The translations under genes and the position numbers were made by a program. A stretch of DNA of 64,000 bases from UBA5239 sp040391785 (GTDB lineage Bacteria; Verrucomicrobiota; Lentisphaeria; Victivallales; Victivallaceae), in assembly GCA_040391785.1 (NCBI GenBank), contig JBEBXH010000017.1, positions 13,073-77,072 on the forward strand. Direction: 5' to 3'. The notes under the pieces were generated by a model. It was given only the letters and a program-made list of their open reading frames with translations. It was not told the DNA's origin and did no database searches. Shown here piece by piece: positions 25,950 to 35,068 of this stretch; the first letter of the stretch is position 1; the number at the start of each line of letters is the position of its first letter.

Positions 25950-26780
25950 TTACAAAATTCCCATGATTTCAACATTGTTTATTTTCGGAACTACCGCATT
26001 CTTATAGGATTCCGACAACTTATTTAATGTAGCCGGGTTCGCGCCTTTTTCTAACAGAATTTTAATTATTTTCTCATTATTATGCCATTTGGCACAATGC
26101 AGCACGGTGTTGCCGTCCACATCCACGGCATTGATATCCGCGCCGTTTTCCAGCAGCAGCTTCACGATTTCGATATCGGCATTCTTCCGCGCCACGGCCA
26201 TATGCAGCGGGGTATAACCGCGGTAACTGCTCACATTTACCTTGGCGTTGTACTCGAGCAGTTTTTTCACGGTTTCCAGGTCGGATTTCCAGCAGGCGAT
26301 GTGCAGCGGGGTGTAGCCGCGGTAATCCACGGCATTGCTATCGACCGGCCACCTCAGCAACAGCTCAAAACTCGGGCAGAGCTTCGGCTCCGCGGCATGA
26401 TAATAAACCTGGCTGCGGCCCTGGCGGTCCTTGACATTCGGCGAGAAGCCCCGGTCCAGCAGGATGCTCATGCACTCGAGCTTGCAGGCATGCTCCAGCA
26501 CGTCGTCGGCCCGCGCCGCCCCGTTGTCCATCAAAAAGGCGATCAAACGGTAGTTGCCGGTCATCACAGCGAGGCGCAACGGGGCCATATTGTTATTTTC
26601 GCCATTGACCGAGGCGCCGTCGCGAAGCATCTTTTTCAGGGCCCGGAACTCCACGCGATAGTCCGGGCTGTTCAGGCTGTCACCGCACTTGTCCAGAAAT
26701 TTCTCATCGATGGTAATCTTCCGGTACTGGCAACCGACGCACAGCAGCATACAGATCAATGCCGGCAATATCAATTTCAT
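25950..26780 (-). CDS. Ankyrin-repeat lipoprotein
   Basis: 276 residues. The N-terminus MKLILPALICMLLCVGC is a lipoprotein signal (lipobox CVGC). From about residue 50 it contains at least five ankyrin repeats, for example NNMAPLRLAVMTGNYRLIAF, RGYTPLHIACWKSDLETVKK, RGYTPLHMAVARKNADIEIV and DGNTVLHCAKWHNNEKIIKI. Bacterial ankyrin lipoproteins mediate protein binding at the cell envelope; the partner is unknown. Confidence 0.82.
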   Translation of the reverse strand: MKLILPALICMLLCVGCQYRKITIDEKFLDKCGDSLNSPDYRVEFRALKKMLRDGASVNGENNNMAPLRLAVMTGNYRLIAFLMDNGAARADDVLEHACKLECMSILLDRGFSPNVKDRQGRSQVYYHAAEPKLCPSFELLLRWPVDSNAVDYRGYTPLHIACWKSDLETVKKLLEYNAKVNVSSYRGYTPLHMAVARKNADIEIVKLLLENGADINAVDVDGNTVLHCAKWHNNEKIIKILLEKGANPATLNKLSESYKNAVVPKINNVEIMGIL

Positions 26781-26832
26781 TTTCCGATTCCTTTTTATTT
26801 ATGACGCTGGGATCCCGTCAATTCTTAGCGGA

Positions 26833-27876
26833 TCAACGAACAGAAAAGCGATAAATCGTCGTCTGCCGGTACGTTTCGCCCGGTTTCAGCACCGTGCTCG
26901 GGAACCCCGGGTGATTCGGTGAATCCGGGTAATGCTGAGCCTCGAAACAGAAACCGCTGTGCCGCTTCATCGTTTTGAAACGCCCCAACCCTACCTCGCC
27001 GTGGAGGAAATTCGCGGTATAAAACTGCACGGCCGGCTCAGTGGTGAACATCTCCATCAGAATCCCGGTCTTCTCGGCGTAAGCCATCGCACAGGGAACC
27101 ATCAGTGATGCAGTTCCCGGCTTGAAAATATAATTATGGTCGTACCCCACAAAGCCCTCCGGCACATTGGCCATGGCTTCGTTCAGGCGCTTCGGCATGG
27201 TAAAATCGAGATTTGTGCCCAGCAGACTGCGGATTTCGCCGGTCGGCACATGGGCGGGGCTGGCGTCGACCGGAGTATAGGTCTCGGCGTTGATGTAAAT
27301 CTCGTGCCCGTAAATCAAATCGCTGTCGTCCAGGTTGAAATAACTGTGGTTCGTCAGGTTGACCACGGTGTCCTGATCGGTTTCGGCGAAATAATCGATA
27401 ACCAGTTCATTGTGCTCGGTCAGGTGGTAAATCACTTTCACCTTGCAATTACCGGGAAAGCCCTGGTCGCCGTCCGGGCTCAGCAAAGTCAACTCCAGCG
27501 CACCGTCCACTTCTTCGGCCTTCCACAGTTTTTTGCCGAAACCGTACATGCCGCCATGCAGGCAGCACCCGTTGCTGTTGCTCGAAAGCGAATACTTCTT
27601 GCCGTTCAGCTCAAACGACGCGTTTGCAATGCGGTTGGCATAGCGCCCCGCGATCAACCCGAGCGCCGGCGCATTCACCTCATAATCGGCAGGATCCGCA
27701 AATCCCAGCACGACCTCAAATGATTCCGCCAGCCGGTCCGGCACACGTATCGACACCACCGCTGCACCCCAGTCGATGATTTCCACCGCCGCCCCGGAGT
27801 TGTTTTCCAGGCGAAAAAGCGTGACTTTACTGCCGTCGGACATGGTACAAAACGGTTTACTGCTGATTACTGCCAT
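26833..27876 (-). CDS. galM: Aldose 1-epimerase (galactose mutarotase)
   Basis: 347 residues from the ATG at 27876, which has AGGAG upstream and overlaps the rnhC stop; the longer frame to 27945 would run back through rnhC. GalM motifs: LGLIAGRYANRIANASFELN, CCLHGGMYGFGKKLW, VNLTNHSYFNLDD (active-site His) and a C-terminal PAVQFYTANFL region with the expected acidic base. It interconverts alpha and beta anomers of aldohexoses in the cytoplasm and fits the galactoside-use theme of the region. The rnhC-galM overlap suggests cotranscription. Confidence 0.9.
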   Translation of the reverse strand: MAVISSKPFCTMSDGSKVTLFRLENNSGAAVEIIDWGAAVVSIRVPDRLAESFEVVLGFADPADYEVNAPALGLIAGRYANRIANASFELNGKKYSLSSNSNGCCLHGGMYGFGKKLWKAEEVDGALELTLLSPDGDQGFPGNCKVKVIYHLTEHNELVIDYFAETDQDTVVNLTNHSYFNLDDSDLIYGHEIYINAETYTPVDASPAHVPTGEIRSLLGTNLDFTMPKRLNEAMANVPEGFVGYDHNYIFKPGTASLMVPCAMAYAEKTGILMEMFTTEPAVQFYTANFLHGEVGLGRFKTMKRHSGFCFEAQHYPDSPNHPGFPSTVLKPGETYRQTTIYRFSVR

Positions 27877-28862
27877 AAGTCGTCGTTCTCCTGAATTCCC
27901 GGCGAAACCAGCCGGGTGAAATTTTTGAAATGCACCTTGCTGCATCCGCGCAAAGCCTCTTCGCCGAGTTTATGATAAATCTCCACGGCAGTCTGATCGG
28001 CCTGTACGCCGCCGCCGCGCGGAATCTGAATTTTCAGCTCTTCGCCGATTTTATCCAGCCCATTGATAAACGCTTCCCGGGCCAGGATCGAGGCCGCCGC
28101 CACCGCGGGATCCGATTCGGCGCGAACCTGCTGGTCCAGCTTGATATTGCGCCCGTTGGTCATCAACGCGTTCTTAATCAGGCTTTCGTTGGCAAATTTA
28201 TCGGAGAGCGCCCGGGGGCAATCGGGCACTTTTTCCAGAATATTTTCAATGGCGCGGGCATGGCCCCAGGCCAACAGCCGGTTCAAGTTCCGGAATTGCC
28301 CGTACAAACGGTTATAAGCGGAGGGGCCGATCGCCACCAGGGCGAATTTGCCGTTCAACGTCTTGCGGATAATCTGCGCGAGATCCCGGATTTTCTTGTC
28401 GCTTTTCACGGTTTTCGAGTCGCGAATGCCGAATTCGAGCAGTTTCCGCGAGGTAAAATCGTCCACATAAGCCGCCGCAATGACCAGCGGACCGAAGAAA
28501 TCGCCCTTCCCGCTTTCGTCGACTCCGACGTGCGGCTTAAAGCTCTCCGGCGGCAGTTCCGCAGGTTCGTCTTTCTTGCGCGGCACCTCGATTCCGAGCT
28601 CTTTTTCGTAGCCGAATGTAGCCTGCTTCAGGATTTCCGGCTCAAGGATAAACATCACAAAATCGCCGGTGCCCTGCCCCTGTACGGTGAGCTTGCCGCT
28701 CTGGTAGGCCACTACGTTGACTTTATCAAGCGTAGCCTTCCAGCGGCTGTACGGCACCTGGCTGAACTTCCAACCTTTGTCGTGCAGCAGGGATTCGAGC
28801 TCGGCACACTGCTCCGGCGTCACCGTGCAAACATACGAAGTTGGCAGTTTCTCCGGGTCCAT
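27867..28862 (-). CDS. rnhC: Ribonuclease HIII
   Basis: 331 residues, normal for RNase HIII. The N-terminal ~90 residues form the TBP-like substrate-binding domain (WKFSQVPYSRWKATLDKVNV). The catalytic domain starts with VGVDESGKGDFFGPLVIAAA and continues with FGIRDSKTVKSDKKI and AAASILAREAFINGLD, giving the acidic active-site residues. It removes RNA from RNA-DNA hybrids. It starts two bases after the prfB stop, so prfB, rnhC and galM form an operon. Confidence 0.9.
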   Translation of the reverse strand: MDPEKLPTSYVCTVTPEQCAELESLLHDKGWKFSQVPYSRWKATLDKVNVVAYQSGKLTVQGQGTGDFVMFILEPEILKQATFGYEKELGIEVPRKKDEPAELPPESFKPHVGVDESGKGDFFGPLVIAAAYVDDFTSRKLLEFGIRDSKTVKSDKKIRDLAQIIRKTLNGKFALVAIGPSAYNRLYGQFRNLNRLLAWGHARAIENILEKVPDCPRALSDKFANESLIKNALMTNGRNIKLDQQVRAESDPAVAAASILAREAFINGLDKIGEELKIQIPRGGGVQADQTAVEIYHKLGEEALRGCSKVHFKNFTRLVSPGIQENDDLWQ

Positions 28863-28864
28863 CG

Positions 28865-29959
28865 TCAGGAACTGACCTTTTTCAGCCAGGCTTCGACGAA
28901 CATATCGATATCGCCGTCGAGCACTGCCGCGGTATTGCTGGTTTCCGCCTCGGTCCGCAGGTCCTTGACCATCTGGTAAGGCTGCAGGACGTAGGAACGG
29001 ATCTGGTTGCCCCAGCCCATTTCAGTTTTCACGCCGGAAATCGCATCGGCCTCTTTGCGGCGCTTTTCTTCCTCGACTTCATACAAACGCGCTTTCAGCA
29101 TCTGCATGGCGGTATGGCGGTTCTTGTGCTGCGAACGCTCGTTCTGGCACGAGACCACGATCCCGGTCGGGATATGGGTGATGCGGATGGCGCTGTCAGT
29201 CGTATTCACGTGCTGGCCGCCCGCACCGCTGGCACGGAACGTATCGATCCGCAAATCTTTTTCCTCAACCTCGATATCAATGTCCTCGGTGATATCCGGG
29301 AACACGTCCACCGAGCAGAACGAGGTATGGCGGCGCGCATTGCTGTCAAAAGGCGAAATCCGCACCAGGCGGTGAACCCCTTTCTCGCCCTTGCCGTAGC
29401 CGTAGGCAAACTGGCCGGCGACTTTTAAGGTCACGCTTTTGATACCGGCTTCGTCGCCCAACTGGATATCCATGATCTCATCCTTCCAGCCGCGCCGTTC
29501 GAACCAGCGGCGGTACATGCGCATCAGAATATTGGCCCAGTCGCACGATTCGGTGCCGCCGGCCCCCGCATGAATCGAAAAATACATATCGCCGGCGTCG
29601 AATTTGCCGGAAAGGAAGCTGACCAGCTCGATGCTGTCCAGTTTTTTGCTGAGCCCGACCCAGGCGGCATCGGATTCTGCGAGCATGGAATCATCCTCGG
29701 CGGCCAGCTCAAGCATTACGGCGAAGTCTTTCACTTCGTTCTCGGCTTCCCGGTATGGCTCGATGACGTTTTTGCAGGCGCTCAGGGCCTCCACAGTGGC
29801 CTGTGATTTCTCACGGCTGTCCCAGAAATCCGGGGCGGACATGGTTTCTTCCAGGCGTTTGCGTTCGGCGATCTTATCGTCAATTTTCAGAAATTTTCTC
29901 AAATGTTCAATCCGCGCATCGGCCTCCTGGCTCGCGGACATCAGTTCATCTAAAGTCAT
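28865..29959 (-). CDS. prfB: Peptide chain release factor 2
   Basis: 364 residues. The GGQ motif is present (FRASGAGGQHVNTTDSAIRI), with the N-terminal coiled part (LRKFLKIDDKIAERKRLEE) and the stop-codon recognition region around GVHRLVRISPFDSNARRHTS. It terminates translation at UGA and UAA. In many bacteria prfB needs a programmed +1 frameshift near codon 25, but here the frame is continuous through that region with no stop, so this form of autoregulation is absent. GGAGG precedes the ATG. Confidence 0.93.
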   Translation of the reverse strand: MTLDELMSASQEADARIEHLRKFLKIDDKIAERKRLEETMSAPDFWDSREKSQATVEALSACKNVIEPYREAENEVKDFAVMLELAAEDDSMLAESDAAWVGLSKKLDSIELVSFLSGKFDAGDMYFSIHAGAGGTESCDWANILMRMYRRWFERRGWKDEIMDIQLGDEAGIKSVTLKVAGQFAYGYGKGEKGVHRLVRISPFDSNARRHTSFCSVDVFPDITEDIDIEVEEKDLRIDTFRASGAGGQHVNTTDSAIRITHIPTGIVVSCQNERSQHKNRHTAMQMLKARLYEVEEEKRRKEADAISGVKTEMGWGNQIRSYVLQPYQMVKDLRTEAETSNTAAVLDGDIDMFVEAWLKKVSS

Positions 29960-29975
29960 TTATCCCTCCGGGACA

Positions 29976-30003
29976 GTTAAGAGTTAAGAGTTAAGAGTTA
30001 AGA
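29976..30003. repeat. Heptanucleotide tandem repeat, four perfect GTTAAGA units
   Basis: Four identical 7-bp copies lie in the short gap between the TIGR04073-like gene and prfB, just upstream of the prfB ribosome-binding site. It has the same unit length as the arrays at 10496-10530 and 16750-16791. Confidence 0.9.
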
Positions 30004-30015
30004 GTGTTCTTAATC

Positions 30016-30525
30016 CTAATCTTGGGGCAGTACGGGAGTTTCAAACTGAAGTTTCTTTTCCGGCATCCACGGGGATTCCCAGACGAATTCCGAAAAACGC
30101 GGCTCGAAGATGTTGCCGGGCTCAAATCCCAGGAACAAAATATCGGTAACGCCAGTGAAGGCGCGCATCACGGTAAACCCGGCCCCTTCGCAAGCCCCGG
30201 CAATAAAGCCGAAAAACGGCGCTTCGGCATTGCGGTACAGCATGCAGCGGAATACTTCCATCCAGCAGGTACCGACATTGACCACGCCGCGCCCGACATT
30301 GTAAAGATTTTTACCGATGCCGCCGCCGGAACTTTCTTCCGTCTTTGCGGCCACCGGTGCCGTTGCGGCCGGAGCCGGAGCTTCAGCTTTGGTTTCCGCC
30401 GCCGGGGCCGGGGCTGCTGCGACCGGAGCCGGAGCCGCCGCGGTTTTCTCTTCTGCTGCCAAAGGTGTCAGGCTGAACAGAAAAAGTACTGCCGCCGCCG
30501 CCAAAATACTGAGGATATTCTTCAT
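30016..30525 (-). CDS. TIGR04073-family exosortase-associated-like protein
   Basis: 169 residues. Signal peptide (MKNILSILAAAAVLFLFSLT, then PLAAEE), followed by an Ala/Pro-rich linker of about 35 residues. The C-terminal ~95 residues match the family pattern: NLYNVGRGVVNVGTCWMEVF, GFIAGACEGAGFTVMRAFTG and a final NIFEPRFSEFVWESPW. The family occurs in PVC-group bacteria, often with exosortase systems; its function is unknown. It sits just upstream of prfB on the same strand. Confidence 0.65.
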   Translation of the reverse strand: MKNILSILAAAAVLFLFSLTPLAAEEKTAAAPAPVAAAPAPAAETKAEAPAPAATAPVAAKTEESSGGGIGKNLYNVGRGVVNVGTCWMEVFRCMLYRNAEAPFFGFIAGACEGAGFTVMRAFTGVTDILFLGFEPGNIFEPRFSEFVWESPWMPEKKLQFETPVLPQD

Positions 30526-30679
30526 TGCATATTACCTGAATTAATTGAAAATGATCAACTATCAATTTAATCTGTTTTAACGGCAAATCAAGATTAAGAT
30601 CAAAAAAATGTCCCGATTTTTGATTGAATAATCGGTGATTGCAGATTATTTTGTAGAGAAACAAATCGAGGGAATCATT

Positions 30680-31561
30680 ATGAACGTCAATACCATTCAT
30701 GCCGCGCGCTGGTGGACGGCGGAAAATGCGCCGAACGTCCGCTGCCGGCTCTGTCCACGGTTCTGCCTGATCAAAACCGGCTGGACCGGTTTCTGCGGCG
30801 TGCGCGCCAATATCGGCGGCAAGCTCGGCACCATCGCCTACGGACGCCCGGTATCGATCAACGTCGATCCGATCGAGAAAAAACCGCTGGCCCGCTTCAT
30901 GCCCGGCACCAAAACGTTCTCCATCGGCTCCTTCGGCTGTAACCTCGGCTGCAGTTTCTGCCAGAACGACTCGCTTTCGCGCGGTTATTACGACATGAAA
31001 AACCTGCCGCGCTACTTCGGCCCCGCCGACGTCGTCGAGCTGGCACAAAAGCACAACTGCCAGTCGGTCTCGTACACCTACAACGAGCCGACCATCTTCG
31101 CCGAATACGCCATCGACACCGCCAAACTCGCCGCCGCGCAAGGCCTGAAAAATGTGCTGGTCAGCAACGGCTTCATCACCCGCGAGGCAGCCGGGGACCT
31201 CTACCCGCATATCGACGCCGCCAACATCGATATGAAAGGTTTTTCCGAAGAGTTTTATCACGGCCTCTGCGGCGGCTCGCTCAAACCCGTGCTCGAAGCC
31301 ATCAAATACCTGTACGACCTCGGCAAACACATCGAAATCACCAATCTGGTCATTCCCGGCAAGAATGATTCCGACGCCATGCTCCACGGGTGGTTCGACT
31401 GGGTTGAGGCCAACCTGAACAAAGACGTTCCGCTGCATTTCTCGGCCTATCATCCGGCCTACAAACTGCACGTCGAGCGCACTCCGCGCGAAACGTTGTA
31501 CAAGATCAAGGAATACGGCGAAAGCCGCGGCTTCACCTCCGTATTCCTCGGCAACATTTAA
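30680..31561 (+). CDS. amrS: AmmeMemoRadiSam-system radical SAM enzyme (AmrS-like)
   Basis: 293 residues. The radical SAM motif is GCNLGCSFCQN with Cys87, Cys91 and Cys94. An extra N-terminal cysteine cluster, CRLCPRFCLIKTGWTGFCGV, is typical of AmrS and related PflA-like proteins. Further family motifs: YTYNEPTIFAEYAIDTAKL, IDAANIDMKGFSEEFYHGLC and HFSAYHPAYKL. The start at 30680 has GAGGGAA upstream; an earlier frame start at 30635 is less likely. The partner genes of the AmmeMemoRadiSam set are not in the window. The natural substrate is unknown. Its end overlaps the convergent gene by four bases. Confidence 0.85.
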   Translation: MNVNTIHAARWWTAENAPNVRCRLCPRFCLIKTGWTGFCGVRANIGGKLGTIAYGRPVSINVDPIEKKPLARFMPGTKTFSIGSFGCNLGCSFCQNDSLSRGYYDMKNLPRYFGPADVVELAQKHNCQSVSYTYNEPTIFAEYAIDTAKLAAAQGLKNVLVSNGFITREAAGDLYPHIDAANIDMKGFSEEFYHGLCGGSLKPVLEAIKYLYDLGKHIEITNLVIPGKNDSDAMLHGWFDWVEANLNKDVPLHFSAYHPAYKLHVERTPRETLYKIKEYGESRGFTSVFLGNI

Positions 31562-34500
31562 TAGCGGAATGCCTTGGCTCCGAAGGGGGCAACTTCTCCG
31601 GATTGCGTTGAGCCGTCCGGCTGCGTAAACCGGTAATTGCGTTTGTCCTTGCCCGGATTCATCAGCAATAGAAGCAAATTGCCTTTGCCGTTGCTCAAGA
31701 CCTCGTAATCGGCACGGTCCCAGCCGGGAATTTCAATGCGTCCTGATACTCTCTCGCTCCGCAGGAAAAATTCCTCGTGATCGGCCATAATCCGGCTGGC
31801 GGTACTGATACCGTCAAACGTCCTGCCGTCGAGCGTGGAAAAGGCATAAACCAGAACCCCGGCGCTGCCGTCGGCGGCGCGGCGCAGCAAAGTTGCCGCC
31901 GAAATGAATGTCGGGCTCGTATATTCCTTCAGATCATAAGGATAGGCGATCGTGCCCAGCATCAGCGGGGTTTTCCCCAGTGCCGTACGAGTGGTCTCGA
32001 TATCCTTGACCGGACGGCCATAGCCGCAGCAGCCCAGGTCGATTTTGTCCGCCAGCATGCTCCAGTCGACCCCGTAGAAGTGTTTGGTTTCCTCATTCTG
32101 ATAGCCGCTGTAGACCGAGAATGTGACCTCCGGCAACTGCTTGCGCAAGGCTCCGCGGAGCATGCCGGCGATATCGGCCATACGGCGGTTCATGAACACC
32201 GTCCATTGAGGATAATATTTGCTTTTGATCAACTCCGGCGTGACCTCTCCGGTGATCTTCTGCAACTCCCGGAAATTTTTCAGACAGCGCGGGCAGAAAC
32301 ACGAAATATAGGACTCCAGCACCCGGTGCTCATAATCCCAATCCACGTGGCTGGACACCTTGCGCCGCTCGATCCACTCCGGCATCCGGTTGTCGAGATA
32401 CGCCTTGAAATCAGCGTCTTCCAGAATGGCCGAAGAACAGATGAATTTCGTGCTTTTCTGTCCCTTGAAATCGACCAATGCCGAGCCGGGGTGCTGCTCC
32501 ATATACGGTATGCAGCTGAAGTTCCAATCGGCAAAATTGATCATCGTAAAAAATTGATTGCGGGAAGTCCGGTGACTGTTGTTTTCGGTCACGCCCATGT
32601 CGGCGAAATTCTCAACCAGCTTATCGCGGAGCTGCAGATCATCCATCGACGCCAGCCATCCGGCCCACATCTGAATACGCAGCTTTTCCGGCTGCTTGCC
32701 GTTCAACGCCGGCAACAGTTTGACCGGCAGTTTCTGCGGCAGTTCGCGGACGGAACTGGCGGCGCTGCCGCTGTGGAAATAAACCGCATCATCCGTCCGC
32801 TTCGACTCCCGGGGCGCCCGGAAAACGAAGGCCACGTAATGATGTGACGCTATATTCGTATTATAGTCCACCTCGTCGAGAAATCGCACCGCATAACGGC
32901 GGTATTTCCGGCCATTCCACTCGACGCTGCCGACAGGCTCGGTTTTGAGCTTCCACCGGTTGTAATAACCGGACGCGCCCTCGACGGCATACTCCTCCGG
33001 CAGTTCAAAATAAACCGTATAATCATCCACCGTACTCCCCGGAATTCCGTGCGGGCGGAACAGAATCTGCTGCAGCCCGCCGCGGTTGACCGACACCCCC
33101 TCTTTCAGCCAGTTCGGCCAAATCCGGGTATCCTCCACCAGCAGCGTCGTGCGGTACGAACTTCCCTGCCGCTGCCAGGTTTCATCGACCCCAAACGTAT
33201 AATCGCCAATCTTCAGCGTGCCGGGCTTGGTCATTTCGATGGTATTCCGGCCATTACTCAAAGCCGCGCCGGAACGCACACTGCCGCCATTCAGCAAAAC
33301 GTCTGTTTCCGGAGCAAACTCCATCGCCACTGAGCGCGACTGCATTTTGTAGCGCGGCGACACATAATACGGCGAGAGATCCGCCGGGTTGCGGAAGGCC
33401 CATTGAAATTGCATAACTCCGCTTTGGTTAAGCTCAAAATTCGCCTCGGTTCCATCCGAGTAGAAATACCGGGGGACATTGCCGAACTGAACCAGAACAT
33501 CCGAGCGGACCGGGCGGTTGACCGTCAGGCGGTTTTTGCCCGGCACCAGCTCGGGGACTTTCGCCGCTGCGATCCCTTGGACTTTATCGACGAATTTGAG
33601 CTGGCCGAACGGCGAGGTATGGAAACCGGTATCGATGGACTGCCAGGCGCTGCTTTCGTTGCGGCTCTTTTCCACTCGCCCGGCGATCACGTTCCACATC
33701 GCATCCTTGTCCGGTGCCTTGCCGAGGGCGGACCACGGTATCGCCATTTCGACCGTCCAGAAACCGTCGCCGCGCGCGGTCGCCACCCGGGCATTTGAGT
33801 TCCAGGAGAAATCGCGCGATTCCCAGTAATTCGGCCCCTTGCTCCTGGCATTGAGCAACGCACCATTAGCATTTACGGTCAAATCGTAAGCGATGCCCGA
33901 AGCCGGGTCGGGCTGGAGCAGCAGCAGTACGCAGTCGTCATTGAAAATCCGGGGATTGCCATTGTCTTTGATATTGCTTTTGAATTCATGCAAACGATTG
34001 GCCTCCGGCACCAGACAGGACTCCTCGCAGCGCCAGAAAACATACAGATTTTCGGCATCGCGGCTGAAACGGACGGTTGTCTGCTCGACGGCGAAACGCC
34101 CCTGCCGGTTAAGCGAAAAAGGGCCGATTTCGACTGCCTCCTGCCAACAGGAATCCTCCATTTTGCCGTCCAGCACCGGCGGAGTACCGGTAAATCCGAC
34201 CGCCGCCAGCCCGGCATCAGGAGCAGCCGGCACGGGAGCGTCGGGGTTGTTCAATTCCGGTTCGGTGGATACCGCAATCCGGTCGAGCCATATTTCCGTT
34301 TTCGGATCGCCCGCGTAGTTGACGATCACCTCCGGGTAAGCCGCCATGGCCGCGACCGGCCCGATCTTCAGCCATTCCCAATTGTCCTTGCCGCTGAAGG
34401 ATACCTTAGCCACGGGCTGAATTCCATTGAGCAGGACAATTTCCATGGTTTCGGCGGTGTTCTTTTTCACCCGTACATAGAAATAAAGCGGACGGCTGGT

Positions 34501-35055
34501 CAGCGGCACCGGCACTTGAGCGGCCCGGTACCAGCGCTTACCCCAGACAGCCAGCCCATTGGAGGCGCCGTCGGCCTTGACCACCTTGCCATTGGAGCCC
34601 GGTACCTTTTCCGCTTCCCAGTCGATCCGGGGCACGGCGGTATCGGCAAGCTCCGGGTCAGGCAGCTGCTCCGCCCTGAAATTCCGTACCTGAAACGCCG
34701 TCGCTCCATCCGTGAGCGAGTAAATCTGGACATTGAACGCCGCTTTCGTCTCGTAACAGGTCATTTCAAACGGTTTCCACGCATCGGTGCTCAACGCCTG
34801 CGGAGGCAGATAAGCCGTGCCGCTGCCGGTGAAAACCGCCAGCTGGATCTTCCCCTCACCCTTAGCCTCGAAGCTGATTTTGTTGCGATGCCCGGGCGGT
34901 AATTTCACCGCGGTGCGGATTCCGCCCATGCGGGCGGTGGCGGACACACTGATGATATCGCCGTCAACCGTTGAAGTCGCCTTGTCAGCCTGCCATTTCA
35001 GCTCCTGCGCCGAAAGCACGCCGGTGCAGAATAAAAGAATCAATACCAGTCTCAT
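31558..35055 (-). CDS. Giant secreted CBM9/GH-like protein
   Basis: 1165 residues, signal peptide MRLVLILLFCTGVLSAQE. Residues about 20-270 contain one or two beta-sandwich domains. Residues about 285-495 resemble a CBM9-like (DOMON) carbohydrate-binding domain: PPVLDGKMEDSCWQEAVEI, TTVRFSRDAENLYVFWRCEE. Residues about 500-760 are a second beta-rich region. The last ~400 residues look like a TIM-barrel with HVDWDYEHRVLESYISCFCP, LGCCGYGRPVKDIE and FISAATLLRRAADGSAGVLV; acidic residues of DWDYE are catalytic candidates. No known GH family was recognised. It is the last gene of the LacI-DUF4434-pseudopilin operon. Confidence 0.6.
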   Translation of the reverse strand: MRLVLILLFCTGVLSAQELKWQADKATSTVDGDIISVSATARMGGIRTAVKLPPGHRNKISFEAKGEGKIQLAVFTGSGTAYLPPQALSTDAWKPFEMTCYETKAAFNVQIYSLTDGATAFQVRNFRAEQLPDPELADTAVPRIDWEAEKVPGSNGKVVKADGASNGLAVWGKRWYRAAQVPVPLTSRPLYFYVRVKKNTAETMEIVLLNGIQPVAKVSFSGKDNWEWLKIGPVAAMAAYPEVIVNYAGDPKTEIWLDRIAVSTEPELNNPDAPVPAAPDAGLAAVGFTGTPPVLDGKMEDSCWQEAVEIGPFSLNRQGRFAVEQTTVRFSRDAENLYVFWRCEESCLVPEANRLHEFKSNIKDNGNPRIFNDDCVLLLLQPDPASGIAYDLTVNANGALLNARSKGPNYWESRDFSWNSNARVATARGDGFWTVEMAIPWSALGKAPDKDAMWNVIAGRVEKSRNESSAWQSIDTGFHTSPFGQLKFVDKVQGIAAAKVPELVPGKNRLTVNRPVRSDVLVQFGNVPRYFYSDGTEANFELNQSGVMQFQWAFRNPADLSPYYVSPRYKMQSRSVAMEFAPETDVLLNGGSVRSGAALSNGRNTIEMTKPGTLKIGDYTFGVDETWQRQGSSYRTTLLVEDTRIWPNWLKEGVSVNRGGLQQILFRPHGIPGSTVDDYTVYFELPEEYAVEGASGYYNRWKLKTEPVGSVEWNGRKYRRYAVRFLDEVDYNTNIASHHYVAFVFRAPRESKRTDDAVYFHSGSAASSVRELPQKLPVKLLPALNGKQPEKLRIQMWAGWLASMDDLQLRDKLVENFADMGVTENNSHRTSRNQFFTMINFADWNFSCIPYMEQHPGSALVDFKGQKSTKFICSSAILEDADFKAYLDNRMPEWIERRKVSSHVDWDYEHRVLESYISCFCPRCLKNFRELQKITGEVTPELIKSKYYPQWTVFMNRRMADIAGMLRGALRKQLPEVTFSVYSGYQNEETKHFYGVDWSMLADKIDLGCCGYGRPVKDIETTRTALGKTPLMLGTIAYPYDLKEYTSPTFISAATLLRRAADGSAGVLVYAFSTLDGRTFDGISTASRIMADHEEFFLRSERVSGRIEIPGWDRADYEVLSNGKGNLLLLLMNPGKDKRNYRFTQPDGSTQSGEVAPFGAKAFRY

Positions 35056-35068
35056 TTTCCCATCTCCT

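Noticed and set aside
30383..31471. Long minus-strand frame across the radical SAM gene
   Set aside because: The plus frame has complete radical SAM and cysteine motifs; the opposite frame has no domain.
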